DNA from: Eutrophomonas brisbanensis
Lineage (GTDB): Bacteria; Pseudomonadota; Gammaproteobacteria; Burkholderiales; Eutrophovitaceae
DNA length: 64,000 nucleotides
Assembly (NCBI GenBank): GCA_038141705.1
Contig: JAYQIQ010000001.1
Coordinates: 248,001-312,000, forward strand
Reading direction: 5' to 3'
Both the position numbers and the translations under genes were made by a program. The notes under the pieces were generated by a model that saw only the letters and a list, made by a program, of their open reading frames with translations, made no database searches and was not told the origin of the DNA. Shown here piece after piece: positions 8,686-17,960 of this stretch (positions are counted from its first letter, which is position 1; every line of letters begins with the position of its first letter).

Positions 8686-10776
8686 ATGATTAAACGCAGC
8701 CTCCTCACCTTACTCCTTTTCACAACGTTGGTCGCCACGCAAGCTTCTGCCCGCCTTACGGAACTCCAGATTAAATCTCGAGAGCCGGTAGCGAATGGAA
8801 TCGAATTCGGTGCCGCTGGAGCGTATGAAAAAATAATCGGCACCGCAAAGTTTCAAGTTGAACCTAGTCACACTCGTAACAGAAATATCGCCGATATCAC
8901 GAGGGCTGAGAATAAAAATGGAGAGAACGTTGAGTTCAGCGCAGACTTTATGATTTTGCAGCCTGCGGATCCAAAAAAAAATAGTGGGGTTCTCTATCTT
9001 GAGGCCCCAAATCAAGGGAACAAATTAATACTTTCACTTTTGCAAGATGCCTCGTCCAAATCCTCTCTGAACAACCCACAAACCGCAGAGGATTTTGGTA
9101 ATGGATTTTTAATGAACCGAGGCCACACGATTGTCTGGGTTGGGTGGCAAGCTAACGTGAAACCAATCGATGGTCGAATGACGGTGAATTTCCCATTAGC
9201 AATGAGTGAGGGCGCGAGCATCAAAGAGTTAATCTTGACAGAACTTAATGATCGGAGCTTCGGAGACTCAAATCCGAACACGGTACCTTTATCAGGTCGA
9301 GACTTTATTGAATCATTCCCCTCTGTCTCGGCTGACAAAAAGGAAGCTGGAGCACAATTATTCGCGCTCAATAGTGACTCGAGAGACGAACCGAGCCCTG
9401 AAGTTGCGAGAGGAGAACCAGTCCCCGAGGATCAGTGGCAGTTTTCTGACTGCTCCAACGGCTGGCCTGGCACCCCCTCAACAAAACACATTTGTATGAA
9501 GAATGGTTTTTTAAAAAATAAAAATTACCACCTCATCTACCGCGCAGAGAATTCCCCGGTGATGGGGTTAGGTCTCGCAACTACGCGCGACCTGATCTCA
9601 TTTATTAGAAACCAAGGTCAGGACGATCTAGGAAATCGAAATCCTGTTATTGGCGTGAGAAATACAATGTGCGTAGGCATTGGTCAGGCTGCCGCCTATC
9701 TGAGGGATTTTCTGTACCAAGGATTTAATGTCGATGAGGATAACCGAAAAGTTTGTGACGGAATGAATATCCATGGGGCTGGTGTAACAAAATCGTTCCT
9801 GAACTACCGCTTCGGTCAGCCATACCGAGAATCAATGCAGCATAGTGAGCGATTTATCCCGAGCACTAATTTTCCGAGGCAATACTCGGTCCGCGTGAAC
9901 CCCTTCTTACGATTTCCTGACGGTATACTCAAACGCCCAGTGTACGACCCCCTCATCTTTCATACGGACACATCAACCGATTATTGGCAACATCAAGCAT
10001 CACTAGTCGGATCCAGTGAGGGCGGATCAATGGATTTCACTGAATCGAATCGTGTCCGACGTTTCTTTCTTGCCGGTTCGCAACGCATGACCTTTGCGAA
10101 TGCAGATGCAACTCAAGGAATCGGGGAACGCCAATGCATAAATAAAACGAGTACGGTTCATAACGGCCCCCTCATGCGTGGGCTAATTAGCAAACTGGAA
10201 AATTGGGTTGTTGAGGGAACAGAGCCACCTGAATCACAGTATCCGAGAATCGCGGAGAAAGAGTTAGTGAATCCCAAGGACATTAGATTTCCATTTTCTG
10301 GAGGAATGGTGCGTAACGACACTGTCAATATCTCAGGCGACATGGACTTTGGACCACGTGTGAAATTTAACAGAGGAGCCATTGATCTTTTAGTGCCAGT
10401 CGTAATGGCTGGCCATAATGTATTGGTTCCAAACATCGACGAAGTCGGCAATGAGGTCGGAGGAATACGACACCCTCTCGTAGAGGCTGCGACGAACACG
10501 TACTTGGGATTTAACATAAGACACGGTGAGTTTGGGCGTGGTGAGCTTTGCGACGACTTGGGATCAGCAATACCACTTGCGAGTACCCCAGCAGAGCGAG
10601 ACGACTCCGATCATCGACCAGCGCTAAATGAGCTTTACGAATCGAGCACAGTTTATTTGCAAGCAGTTGAGAAAGCTACCAAACTACTCTCTGAGAGAGG
10701 TTTATTGCTCGAGGCAGATGCGAGAATTATTAAAAATGAAGCTGCGAACATTGCCTTAGAATTATGGGGAAACTAA
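8686..10776 (+). CDS. Secreted alpha/beta hydrolase domain protein (Abhydrolase_10-like)
   Basis: A 696-residue protein with a clear Sec signal peptide cut near ATQASA. It resembles the large alpha/beta hydrolase domain family seen in environmental Proteobacteria: early FGAAGAYEKIIGTAKF, then LYLEAPNQGN, GHTIVWVGWQ, VGIGQAAAYLRDFLYQGFN (nucleophile elbow region, without a canonical GxSxG), and the late block VPNIDEVGNEVGGIRHP. These proteins are mostly uncharacterised; some act on esters. It lies 21 bases after paaH and is followed by an SGNH esterase, so an ester-hydrolysing role in the periplasm is an inference. Confidence 0.8.
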   Translation: MIKRSLLTLLLFTTLVATQASARLTELQIKSREPVANGIEFGAAGAYEKIIGTAKFQVEPSHTRNRNIADITRAENKNGENVEFSADFMILQPADPKKNSGVLYLEAPNQGNKLILSLLQDASSKSSLNNPQTAEDFGNGFLMNRGHTIVWVGWQANVKPIDGRMTVNFPLAMSEGASIKELILTELNDRSFGDSNPNTVPLSGRDFIESFPSVSADKKEAGAQLFALNSDSRDEPSPEVARGEPVPEDQWQFSDCSNGWPGTPSTKHICMKNGFLKNKNYHLIYRAENSPVMGLGLATTRDLISFIRNQGQDDLGNRNPVIGVRNTMCVGIGQAAAYLRDFLYQGFNVDEDNRKVCDGMNIHGAGVTKSFLNYRFGQPYRESMQHSERFIPSTNFPRQYSVRVNPFLRFPDGILKRPVYDPLIFHTDTSTDYWQHQASLVGSSEGGSMDFTESNRVRRFFLAGSQRMTFANADATQGIGERQCINKTSTVHNGPLMRGLISKLENWVVEGTEPPESQYPRIAEKELVNPKDIRFPFSGGMVRNDTVNISGDMDFGPRVKFNRGAIDLLVPVVMAGHNVLVPNIDEVGNEVGGIRHPLVEAATNTYLGFNIRHGEFGRGELCDDLGSAIPLASTPAERDDSDHRPALNELYESSTVYLQAVEKATKLLSERGLLLEADARIIKNEAANIALELWGN

Positions 10777-10801
10777 GAGAAACTTATAACGAAACCAGTT
10801 T

Positions 10802-11469
10802 ATGAAACAAATTCTCGTTTACTCCGATTCCCTGACGTGGGGCATCGTTCCTAACACCCGAAAACGTTTAGATTTTTTGATCGATGGCCGGGTGTACTGG
10901 AGCAAACGCTAAATAAAACTTCGCAGACTTACCGCGTAATTGAAAATTGCCTCAACGGTAGACGCACCGCTTGGGAAGATCCGTACAAGCCTGGAAGAAA
11001 TGGGCGCGGTGGAATTCAACAGGTGCTGGAGATGCACGCGCCGCTTGAGCTCATTGTGCTCGCACTTGGGACAAACGATTTCCAATCCATGCATCAGCAT
11101 AACGCGTGGCATTCAGCCCAAGGAATTCGTGCGCTGGTAACAGAAATCAGAGAAGCACCAATCGAACCTGGGATGCCTATCGCTCCAATTCTTGTAGTCT
11201 GCCCTCCAGAGATTGAAACACCGAAGGGCTCTATCGCTCCCAAGTTTGCCGGAGGTGAACACAAGTGCGTCGGAATTTCTGGTGAATTCAAATCGGTAGC
11301 AGATGATCTGAATTGCGATTTTTTCGATATCGGATCGGTTACGGGGCCGAGTAAGGTCGACGGCATACACCTAGACTTGGAACAGCACCATTTAGTCGGA
11401 GAAAAAATAGCAAAAAAAATCAAGGGGATTCTAAGCTCAGGTACAACTGAGACAATCAAAAAATCGTAA
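10802..11469 (+). CDS. SGNH/GDSL hydrolase (arylesterase-like), interrupted
   Basis: A small esterase of about 223 residues. Block I is YSDSLTWG (nucleophile Ser), block III is LGTNDF, and the Asp/His pair is VDGIHLD near the C-terminus. The start ATG at 10802 lies 25 bases after the upstream stop. The frame breaks at 10873-10878, where six T should be seven; beyond it the expected DRWPGVLEQTL follows. Arylesterases of this type cleave short acyl esters or lactones. Its partner may be the large hydrolase upstream. Confidence 0.85.
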
Positions 11470-11930
11470 AGCAATTTTCTAATAACTCGCTCGACGATAC
11501 GCCTTTCCGCACCTGGTGATGTGCCCATTGACCGATCAGAGGGAGCGTGGAACTTGGCCTTCAAAGAATGTCCAGAAGAATCCCAGACTTCTAACCAAAG
11601 CCTTCCACTTGGTTCCAAGGCCAATGCTTAATCCAAAAATCGAACTCAATCATAAAAAAGACTTGTAAAAAAAATTTTTGCTATGCATTAAATGACATAT
11701 ATTGCTTTAAAAAATGTAATGATTAAATTCAAATATATATTCTTTGTAACTCCTAAATAACTGATTGATTGAACTAAATTTTTTCCAATCATCGTTCTCC
11801 AAAATATTGCAATGCCATATTCATAATATGCAATTTTCTTCCAGTCTATGAAACTATTTAGACTGTATTTAATCTACTCCGAAGCTGGATGTTTAAGCTC
11901 AAAACTGAAAAATTCACCACGGGGAGATGT
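11470..11930. other. Non-coding interval before the cytochrome c gene
   Basis: No gene is recognised here. The first 170 bases have coding-like composition, and both strands have short open frames with no recognisable product. The remainder (11640-11890) is strongly AT-rich with many T and A runs, as expected for a promoter region feeding the cytochrome c/sugar dehydrogenase pair. No convincing operator or terminator hairpin is seen. Confidence 0.5.
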
Positions 11931-12242
11931 ATGAAGTTTATTGTTTCAAGCCTTTTGTTTTTAGCGTCGGTTCATTGTGGGACCTTATTTGCCGGAGACA
12001 TAGCTGCCGGTGAAAAACGTTATGGTCAAAACTGTTTCGTTTGTCACGGGCCCGGAGGTAAGGGAATGGCCAGTTACCCAAAACTGGCAGGTAAAGAAGT
12101 TGCTTACCTGACTGATCGTTTAAATACATATCGGGCTGGAACCAAGATCGGGCCAAATTCCGATCTTATGATCATGAACGCTCAGCCACTGTCTGATGAT
12201 GAAATCGCGAACTTAGCGGCTTATCTATCTAGTCTCAAATAA
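11931..12242 (+). CDS. Small periplasmic cytochrome c (class I)
   Basis: A 103-residue monohaem cytochrome c. A signal peptide (to about residue 21, GTLFAG) precedes the haem motif CFVCH at about 34-38. GPGGKGMASYPKLAGK and a distal Met in MIMNAQPLSDDEI complete the fold. The ATG at 11931 is chosen over an upstream in-frame ATG because it begins the signal peptide and has GGGGAG before it. It lies 28 bases upstream of a PQQ-type sugar dehydrogenase and is a plausible electron acceptor for it. Confidence 0.9.
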   Translation: MKFIVSSLLFLASVHCGTLFAGDIAAGEKRYGQNCFVCHGPGGKGMASYPKLAGKEVAYLTDRLNTYRAGTKIGPNSDLMIMNAQPLSDDEIANLAAYLSSLK

Positions 12243-12270
12243 AACTAAACGTTTAGGGAGTGAAAAGGAA

Positions 12271-13572
12271 ATGAAATCAAAAATCATTACTTCGCTCGCG
12301 CTGGCTGCGGGAATTTGTGCGACGAGTTTCGCATTCGCTGGCCATCACGGGCACAAAAGTGCGGTCGTACCTACGATCACACAAACAGCGGTACTAACCG
12401 GTCTAGAAAACCCTTGGGATACAGACTTCTTAGCCGATGGCACGATGTTCTTTACCGAAAAGTGTCAAGGTGTCTCTGTTCGGACCACTGACGGAAAAGT
12501 CCACAAGATTCTTGGGATGAAAGGATCAAGCGGATACTCTTCAAAAAATGACGATCTACACTGCTCAAACCAAGCTGGTATGTTGGGAATAGCCGTTGAT
12601 CCAAACTTTGCGAAGAACCAAAGAATTTACGTTGCTTCAGCATCTACCAAGTATCACGGCAGCGGCTGTAAAACTAACTTCGAGCGTTGTGACGGAAACA
12701 TCGTAATGAGGTTAACTCTTAGCAAGGACTTGAAGAGCGTTAAAGACCGAACCGATATCGTAAAAGACATTCAGTTCAAGCCATTCGAGTCTAACCATCC
12801 ATTTGGTGGAAACGGTGCTCACAATGGTAACCGTCCAACCTTTGATTCTGAAGGCTGGCTATGGGTCACTACCGGTGACAGACATAGAGGCGTTTGCCCA
12901 CAGTCACCAGAGTTGCTCTGCGGTAAGGTTCTCAGAATCGACACCGACGGAAACGCTCACCCAGGCAATAATCCTCCAAAAGGCTTTGACAAGCGTATAT
13001 ACACATATGGTCACCGAAACGTGCAGGGTATCGCTTTCAGAAAAGACGGAGCAGTCTTCACAGCTGAGCATGGCCCATGGCACAACGACGAGTTAACTAT
13101 GCTCGTTAATGGTGGAAACGGCGGTTGGGATCCACGCCAAAATATGGGCGGCAGAGGTGAGTGTCCTGACGAGTATTGCGGATATATGCCTAACCAAAAA
13201 GAAGGGGTAATTCCAGCAGTTCGTGCAGCGTATATGCCAATGAGCGACACCCGATTTGCTGACCTCATGCCACCTGCTTGGCAGAACAATGGTTACTCAC
13301 AGGGAACGTCTTCAATTGCGTTCCTCGAGGGTTCTCAGTGGGGAATGTACGAAGGCCGTGCAGTAGTCGGCATTATGGGTATTGCTTTCGGTGGAACACC
13401 TCCAGGAATGCGACTCGACGTGTATGACATCGCTCAAGACGGAAAGTCGATCAAGAGCGTAATCCACCTCCCAGTCGAGTCAAAGCGTTATCGTGGTGTA
13501 ACGATGGGCCCTGATGGCGCATTGTATGCAAACACAGACGAGGGAGAGATCTACAAGATCACTGCTAAGTAA
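12271..13572 (+). CDS. PQQ-dependent sugar dehydrogenase (GSDH/YliI-like)
   Basis: A 433-residue secreted protein with a signal peptide (cut near FAFAGHHGHKS) and a six-bladed beta-propeller of the glucose/sorbosone dehydrogenase family. Landmarks are LENPWDTDFLADGTMFFTEK, NQAGMLGIAVDPNF, GAHNGNRPTFDSEGWLWVTTGD, YGHRNVQGIAF and GPDGALYANTDEGEIYKI. Relatives oxidise sugars or similar polyols at the periplasmic face with PQQ and pass electrons to cytochrome c, which is encoded just upstream. Cys residues are unusually many. No pqq synthesis genes are in the window. Confidence 0.88.
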   Translation: MKSKIITSLALAAGICATSFAFAGHHGHKSAVVPTITQTAVLTGLENPWDTDFLADGTMFFTEKCQGVSVRTTDGKVHKILGMKGSSGYSSKNDDLHCSNQAGMLGIAVDPNFAKNQRIYVASASTKYHGSGCKTNFERCDGNIVMRLTLSKDLKSVKDRTDIVKDIQFKPFESNHPFGGNGAHNGNRPTFDSEGWLWVTTGDRHRGVCPQSPELLCGKVLRIDTDGNAHPGNNPPKGFDKRIYTYGHRNVQGIAFRKDGAVFTAEHGPWHNDELTMLVNGGNGGWDPRQNMGGRGECPDEYCGYMPNQKEGVIPAVRAAYMPMSDTRFADLMPPAWQNNGYSQGTSSIAFLEGSQWGMYEGRAVVGIMGIAFGGTPPGMRLDVYDIAQDGKSIKSVIHLPVESKRYRGVTMGPDGALYANTDEGEIYKITAK

Positions 13573-13601
13573 TCGTCTTATATAACGAGTAGCAAAAACT
13601 T

Positions 13602-13634
13602 AGCCCCACATTGCGAAGCGCGATGTGGGGCTTT
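13602..13634 (+). terminator. Hairpin terminator after the sugar dehydrogenase gene
   Basis: A perfect 10-bp stem (AGCCCCACAT at 13602-13611 with ATGTGGGGCT at 13623-13632) with an 11-base loop follows the stop by 29 bases. The T tract is short (three T), so it is a moderate intrinsic terminator. Confidence 0.75.
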
Positions 13635-13696
13635 GTATTTCCACCGGATACCATAAAAATTTTTATCTCATAAATCCATTTATTTCCCTACCCGCT

Positions 13697-14091
13697 ATGT
13701 TTCCTCGAATTTTGCTGTTTGTTTTCTGCCTAGCGATGGCTTTTACTGCTGCGCATGCGGCTGATGGTCCATGGGTTTTACTATCGAGGAAGCTGCGCAG
13801 GATGTATATTATGGTCGAGAATTTAAAACGCTTGAAACAGATGAAATTCACGTCAGCATATTAGTCGATTACCGTTCAAACCAGATGGGAATCCTGTCAA
13901 AACAATCCGACCTAAAACTATCTTGTCAAAATAACACCTTTACAGAAATAGCAAACACTCTATATGAGGGCAATCTTGCCACTGGTGAGAGTTACAGCTC
14001 GAAAAACACTACCAACACGGTAATGACTGTCGGTGACAAATCACCGCTCACAGTACTATTTAGAAAAATTTGTAACCCAATTCCCAACTAG
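13697..14091 (+). CDS. Small secreted protein resembling surface-adhesin E family, interrupted
   Basis: Reads as about 131 residues: a signal peptide ending AHAADG, then a short beta-rich domain with two Cys (KLSC about 25 residues before the midpoint, and KICN at the end). The pattern WVF...VYYGREFKTLETDEIHVSILVDY...LSKQSDLKLSC...YEGNLATGESY resembles the surface-adhesin E-like family of about 100 residues. The frame breaks at 13776-13779, where four T should be five. No strong ribosome binding site is visible. Function is unknown; the family name does not prove adhesion. Confidence 0.65.
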
Positions 14092-14373
14092 CCTAACGAC
14101 AGCACCATGTGTACAAAAAAGTACAGAAAAAATTGAGGTTAGTACAACCGAAATAACAAGATTCAATTACCGAGTTTATTTTTTCATAGAAAGAAATAAC
14201 AAAAGATTTAATTTGTTAAATATCTGTTTTATTGAACGTTTATCAAATTTATAAAATTTATGGTTATAGAACTCAATTTTGAGTTGACAACATACTCGCA
14301 AAACTGGTGAAATGAAGTTGAGAGTTTATTATTAGATCTCTCGATTTTGTGTGAAGTAAGAAACGGATATTGT
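14092..14373. other. AT-rich intergenic region upstream of hpf
   Basis: No gene is seen. The stretch holds a perfect 16-bp palindrome at 14270-14285 (AACTCAA, TT, TTGAGTT) that overlaps a TTGACA hexamer at 14284-14289. The hexamer could be a -35 element, although no good -10 lies at the right distance. Confidence 0.4.
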
Positions 14374-14389
14374 TGTGACAAATGTCACA
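14374..14389. promoter_or_regulatory. Perfect CRP-type binding palindrome upstream of hpf
   Basis: TGTGACAAATGTCACA is TGTGA-N6-TCACA with full twofold symmetry, the consensus for CRP/Vfr-type cAMP receptor regulators. Its centre lies about 98 bases before the hpf start. A possible -10 (GATACT in TAACGATACT) lies roughly 20 bases downstream, which would place the site at an activator-like position. Regulation by a CRP-family protein is inferred; other members of that superfamily read similar sites. Confidence 0.6.
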
Positions 14390-14479
14390 GAACTGTGTTC
14401 TGGTAACGATACTCTAGGTCTATCACATAACGCCTCAGGCTATCGTAGCCGAGCACTCAGCTCAAGGGAGGCATTTTTT

Positions 14480-14812
14480 ATGAATTTGAGCATTTCCAGT
14501 CATCACTTCGATATAACACCCGCCATTGAGAAACATGTTAAGCAAAAAATGCGAAGGATCAATCGCCACTTTGACCACACTATGAGCGTTGAGGTAATCC
14601 TCTCCGTTGAAAAACACGAGCAAAAAGCTGAGGCTAAAATGCATGTGAATGGTAAAGATCTATTTTGCGAGTCCAAGCAAATTGATCTATACAATGCGAT
14701 CGACGATCTGACGCGAAAAATGGATAGAACGGTTCTTAAAGAGAAAGCGCTGCTAACTCGGCACTCAACGGAATCAATCCGACACCTACAAATGGCGGTA
14801 GGGCCCGTCTGA
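14480..14812 (+). CDS. hpf: Ribosome hibernation promoting factor, short form
   Basis: A 110-residue HPF/YfiA-family protein: NLSISSHHFDITPAIEKHVKQKMRRINRHFD followed by beta strands with VEVILSVEKHEQKAEAKMHVNGKDLFCES and the helix DLYNAIDDLTRKMDRTVLKEKALL. It binds the 30S decoding centre in stationary phase and promotes 100S dimers. The ATG at 14480 is chosen because GGGAGG lies 9-14 bases upstream; an upstream frame has no family similarity. It stands outside the usual rpoN neighbourhood, behind a CRP-type palindrome, which fits starvation control. Confidence 0.92.
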   Translation: MNLSISSHHFDITPAIEKHVKQKMRRINRHFDHTMSVEVILSVEKHEQKAEAKMHVNGKDLFCESKQIDLYNAIDDLTRKMDRTVLKEKALLTRHSTESIRHLQMAVGPV

Positions 14813-14837
14813 TCGAAATTATCAGCTCAACAAAAAA

Positions 14838-14863
14838 AGACGCTTTGAAGAGCGTCTTTTTTT
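14838..14863. terminator. Bidirectional hairpin terminator between hpf and the outer-membrane protein gene
   Basis: A 7-bp stem (AGACGCT / AGCGTCT) with a six-base loop is flanked by A7 on the left and T7 on the right, so it can end transcription from both convergent genes. Confidence 0.9.
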
Positions 14864-15488
14864 AAAAACGATAAGATAATCCGGCGCTAGCCATACTCAT
14901 CTTGTCATCACCAAAATCGTAGACTTCATACTCGACCTGTATCGACAATGCCTCGAGAACAGGCATCGAAACTCCCAACCCACGGTAACCATCTGTACCA
15001 CTACCTTCAGTCGCGAACAGGTTCGCGCCTGACGAAGGCACCGTGCGCTTCGTGTCCCAAGAGTGCAATCCAAACTTTAAGTAAGGCCGGACAATCTCCA
15101 ATGGCACCGTCAATAGCACCGCGAAACCAAAAGATTCTGCCTCCACATTCGTAGTCGCCGTTGCTCCCGCGCTATTTGTTGTCGTCGTGCCGCCAATGGT
15201 GGCCGACGCTCCATTTGGGATCGCGAGAGATACGTCTCCGAAATTTGCGTACTGCGCCTCAACCGAGATGAGCTTGTGCAACTGATAACCCAAGAAGGCC
15301 TTGTAGCCCGTATCTTGATCTTCTACCTGAGCCGACCCAGTGGTCGTTACCGCACTTCCAAAATCTACCTCATTCTTAGAACCTGAAATGCCAACATAAA
15401 AAGTCTCTTCCGCATGAGATGCCAATGAGTACGAAAAAAATAGAAAAGCAAAATACGCAACTCGCACAAACAACCATGGTGCTTTCAT
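14862..15488 (-). CDS. Outer-membrane beta-barrel protein
   Basis: About 208 residues with a signal peptide (AFLFFSYSLASHA-EE) and a small beta-barrel of alternating strands: ETFYVGISGSKNEVDFG, GYKAFLGYQLHKLISVEAQYANFGD, FGFAVLLTVPLEIVRPYLKFGLHSWD and a terminal SAGLSYRF ending in Phe, the BAM recognition signal. A Thr/Ala/Gly-rich loop near the middle is probably extracellular. The ATG at 15488 is preferred because GGAGATTGAGGG precedes it. The family is OmpA/OmpW-like in outline; no specific function can be given. Confidence 0.82.
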   Translation of the reverse strand: MKAPWLFVRVAYFAFLFFSYSLASHAEETFYVGISGSKNEVDFGSAVTTTGSAQVEDQDTGYKAFLGYQLHKLISVEAQYANFGDVSLAIPNGASATIGGTTTTNSAGATATTNVEAESFGFAVLLTVPLEIVRPYLKFGLHSWDTKRTVPSSGANLFATEGSGTDGYRGLGVSMPVLEALSIQVEYEVYDFGDDKMSMASAGLSYRF

Positions 15489-15618
15489 ACCCTCAATCTC
15501 CAGAAAAAAAAATAAGCTCCACCGATTAGGCACAGGGAACTTCAGATTCAAAAGTGGTAGTCTACCCGATTAACAGTAAATTATATTTAAAAGCAGACCT
15601 GAGTATTTAGGATAAAAA

Positions 15619-16065
15619 ATGAACTTGAACGTATATTTATCTGGAGAAATTCACACTGACTGGCGCGATGAAATTAAACGCAACCTAAGATCAGAAGATA
15701 TTAACTTCCTTGAGCCTAACACCGACCATACTTCAAGCGATGATTGTGGGATCATTCTCTTAGGAGAAGAAGAGTCTAAGTTTTGGCACGACCATAAAAG
15801 CGCAAAAATTAACGCTATGCGGATACGTAAAGCTATCTCTGATTCTGATGTTGTTGTGGTCTGTTTCGGTGAAAAATACAAACAGTGGAATGCTGCATTT
15901 GATGCGGGATACGCGGCTGCACTTGGAAAATCTATTATCGTCTTACACCAACCAGAGCACCAGCATGCGCTGAAAGAAATCGATGCGGTGGCATTAGCGA
16001 CGGCTGAGACCCCCAAGCAAGTAGCAAATATTCTTCAGTACGTGATAGACGGAACACTTCATTGA
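15619..16065 (+). CDS. YtoQ family protein
   Basis: A 148-residue protein matching the YtoQ family (nucleoside 2-deoxyribosyltransferase-like fold). Family-typical parts are NVYLSGEIHTDWRDEI, CGIILLGEEESKFWHDHKSAKINAMR, SDVVVVCFGEKYKQWNAAFDAGYAAALGKSIIVLH and the conserved acidic/aromatic pairs. The function of YtoQ proteins is not established. It is followed 22 bases later by an aldo/keto reductase in the same direction. Confidence 0.88.
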   Translation: MNLNVYLSGEIHTDWRDEIKRNLRSEDINFLEPNTDHTSSDDCGIILLGEEESKFWHDHKSAKINAMRIRKAISDSDVVVVCFGEKYKQWNAAFDAGYAAALGKSIIVLHQPEHQHALKEIDAVALATAETPKQVANILQYVIDGTLH

Positions 16066-16087
16066 ACATAATTTAAGGATTTGATTC

Positions 16088-17092
16088 ATGCAAAAAAGAC
16101 GCCTCGGGAAAAACGGAAGAGAGATCTCGTGCCTCGGATATGGGGCAATGTCATTTACCAATTTTTATGGCGAAGCAAATGACGACGATTCTCTTGCGAT
16201 TCTAGCCGCCGCACTGGACGAGGGTGTCGATCACCTAGATACCTCTAATGTCTACGGAATGGGGCGCTCTGAGACCGTCATCGGAAAATTTTTGTCGAAA
16301 CAAGGAAAACAGAAAGACAAACTCTTCTCGATCGCATCAAAAGTTGGGATATGTAGAAACGCTGAGACTGGACAAAGATTTTATGACAACAGTGAATCGC
16401 ATATCCGGAGTGAATTAGAAAAAACGCTTCAACGACTAGGAGTTGAAAATATTGATCTGTACTACATCCACCGTAGGCAGGCCGAGATACCGATTGAAGA
16501 AGTGACTGAAACGATGCAGACGTTAATCAAAGAGGGGAAGATTAACTCGTTCGGGTTTTCGGAAATTTCCCCAAGTTCGCTCGAGCGAGCGAATCGCATT
16601 GCACACGTCGCTGCAGTTCAGTCTGAATACTCGCTCTCTGTAAGAAGTCCAGAAATGGGGTTGACGCAGATGACAAAAGAACTTGGTACCGCCTTGGTTG
16701 CATTTTCCCCTGTGGGAAGGTCGCTACTAACGGATGCACCTCATAATTTTAAAACTGCGCAGGAGCTCGAGTTCTTAAAAATTAATCCAAGATTTCTTGA
16801 GCCTAATCTATCAACGAATATAGAAAAGGTAGCTGGTTTCCAAAAACTCGCTGCAGATCTCGGATTGACAGCAGCTGGACTGGCGATCGCCTGGCTATTG
16901 CATAAAGATGCACACATCATCCCAATCCCAGGTACCCGTTCGATTCAACACTTTAAAGATAACTGTGCGGGAGCAAGGAAATCGCTTAGCGCAAACGACA
17001 TGGCGATGATCGAGAACACCTTGCCGATCGGATGGGCTCACGGTGATCGCTACTCGAGCGAGCAGTGGTTTGGCGTTGAAAGATACTGCTAG
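16088..17092 (+). CDS. Aldo/keto reductase
   Basis: A 334-residue NADPH-dependent TIM-barrel oxidoreductase of the AKR superfamily. The catalytic tetrad is visible as Asp and Tyr in LDTSNVYGMG, Lys in SIASKVGI and His in LYYIHRRQAEIPIEE. The cofactor end is IPIPGTRSIQHFKDN. The group includes AKR11/AKR13-type enzymes acting on aldehydes and ketones. Specificity cannot be predicted. It lies 11 bases before the sulfurtransferase start, so the two are likely co-transcribed. Confidence 0.92.
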   Translation: MQKRRLGKNGREISCLGYGAMSFTNFYGEANDDDSLAILAAALDEGVDHLDTSNVYGMGRSETVIGKFLSKQGKQKDKLFSIASKVGICRNAETGQRFYDNSESHIRSELEKTLQRLGVENIDLYYIHRRQAEIPIEEVTETMQTLIKEGKINSFGFSEISPSSLERANRIAHVAAVQSEYSLSVRSPEMGLTQMTKELGTALVAFSPVGRSLLTDAPHNFKTAQELEFLKINPRFLEPNLSTNIEKVAGFQKLAADLGLTAAGLAIAWLLHKDAHIIPIPGTRSIQHFKDNCAGARKSLSANDMAMIENTLPIGWAHGDRYSSEQWFGVERYC

Positions 17093-17103
17093 GAGAGAAA
17101 TAA

Positions 17104-17950
17104 ATGTCGGACGCCGTGATTCAAGCTGAATGGCTATTCGAGCACCTACATGACAAGAATATTTGCGTAGTAGAAGCCACGGTACATCTACCTGACACCG
17201 GACGAGATGCTGCGGAGGAGTTTCTCGCGGAACATATTCCTGGATCAATTTTTTTTGATTTGAGTGTTATCGCAGATCCGAACAATCCCCTACCTCGAAA
17301 AGTTCCAGAAAAGTCTTTTTTCGAGCAAAAAGTATCTGAACTGGGAATTAATAACGAAACCCACATCATTGCGTACGACACGCTCGGCTTGTACAGCGCG
17401 GCGAGGGTATGGTGGCTCTTTCGTTTATATGGCTACGACAACGTATCCATACTTGATGGAGGCCTAAAAAACTGGAAGCAACTTGGGTTTCCAGTCGAGC
17501 ACTGACATACGAATTATTACCCCGGCCCACTTCGTGGGCGGTACAGATCGCAAACTATTAGCTAGGAAGTCAGAGGTCCTCAAACAGTCGACTGAAAATC
17601 ATCAGATTCTCGATGCACGCACTCCGGGCCGTTTCGCAGGAACCGAGATGGATCGATATCCAGGCACGCGACCCGGTCATATCCCCGGGAGCAAGAATCT
17701 CTATTGGTCGGACTTACTCGATAAAGAGAGCCGGAGATTCCTGCCACTTAGAGAAATACAAGAAAAAATCGAGAAAGCCGGCATTACCCTTGATCAACCC
17801 GTGACCTTGACCTGTGGATCTGGTCTTACCGCTTGCATACTCGCCCTTGGTTTACATCTTTGCGGAATAAATAACTGGAAAGTTTATGATGGATCTTGGG
17901 ATGAATGGGGGCGAGACCATAAACTTCCGGTAGCCTCGCTAAAGGATTAA
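17104..17950 (+). CDS. sseA: Sulfurtransferase with two rhodanese domains, interrupted
   Basis: About 282 residues forming two rhodanese domains. The N-terminal inactive domain carries VVEATVHLPDTGRDAAEEF and HIIAYDTLGLYSAARVWWLFRLYGYDNVSILDGG. The C-terminal catalytic domain has the loop CGSGLTA, the signature of 3-mercaptopyruvate sulfurtransferase (rhodanese proper has CRKGVT). The frame breaks near 17500-17506 just after the interdomain linker and needs one base removed; this is one of the few indels not in a homopolymer. The neighbourhood contains sox genes, so a role in sulfane sulfur handling is plausible. Confidence 0.85.
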
Positions 17951-17960
17951 GCGTTCAGGG

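Noticed and set aside
11094..11624. 176-codon minus-strand frame
   Set aside because: Mostly antisense to the SGNH esterase; the part beyond it has no recognisable domain.
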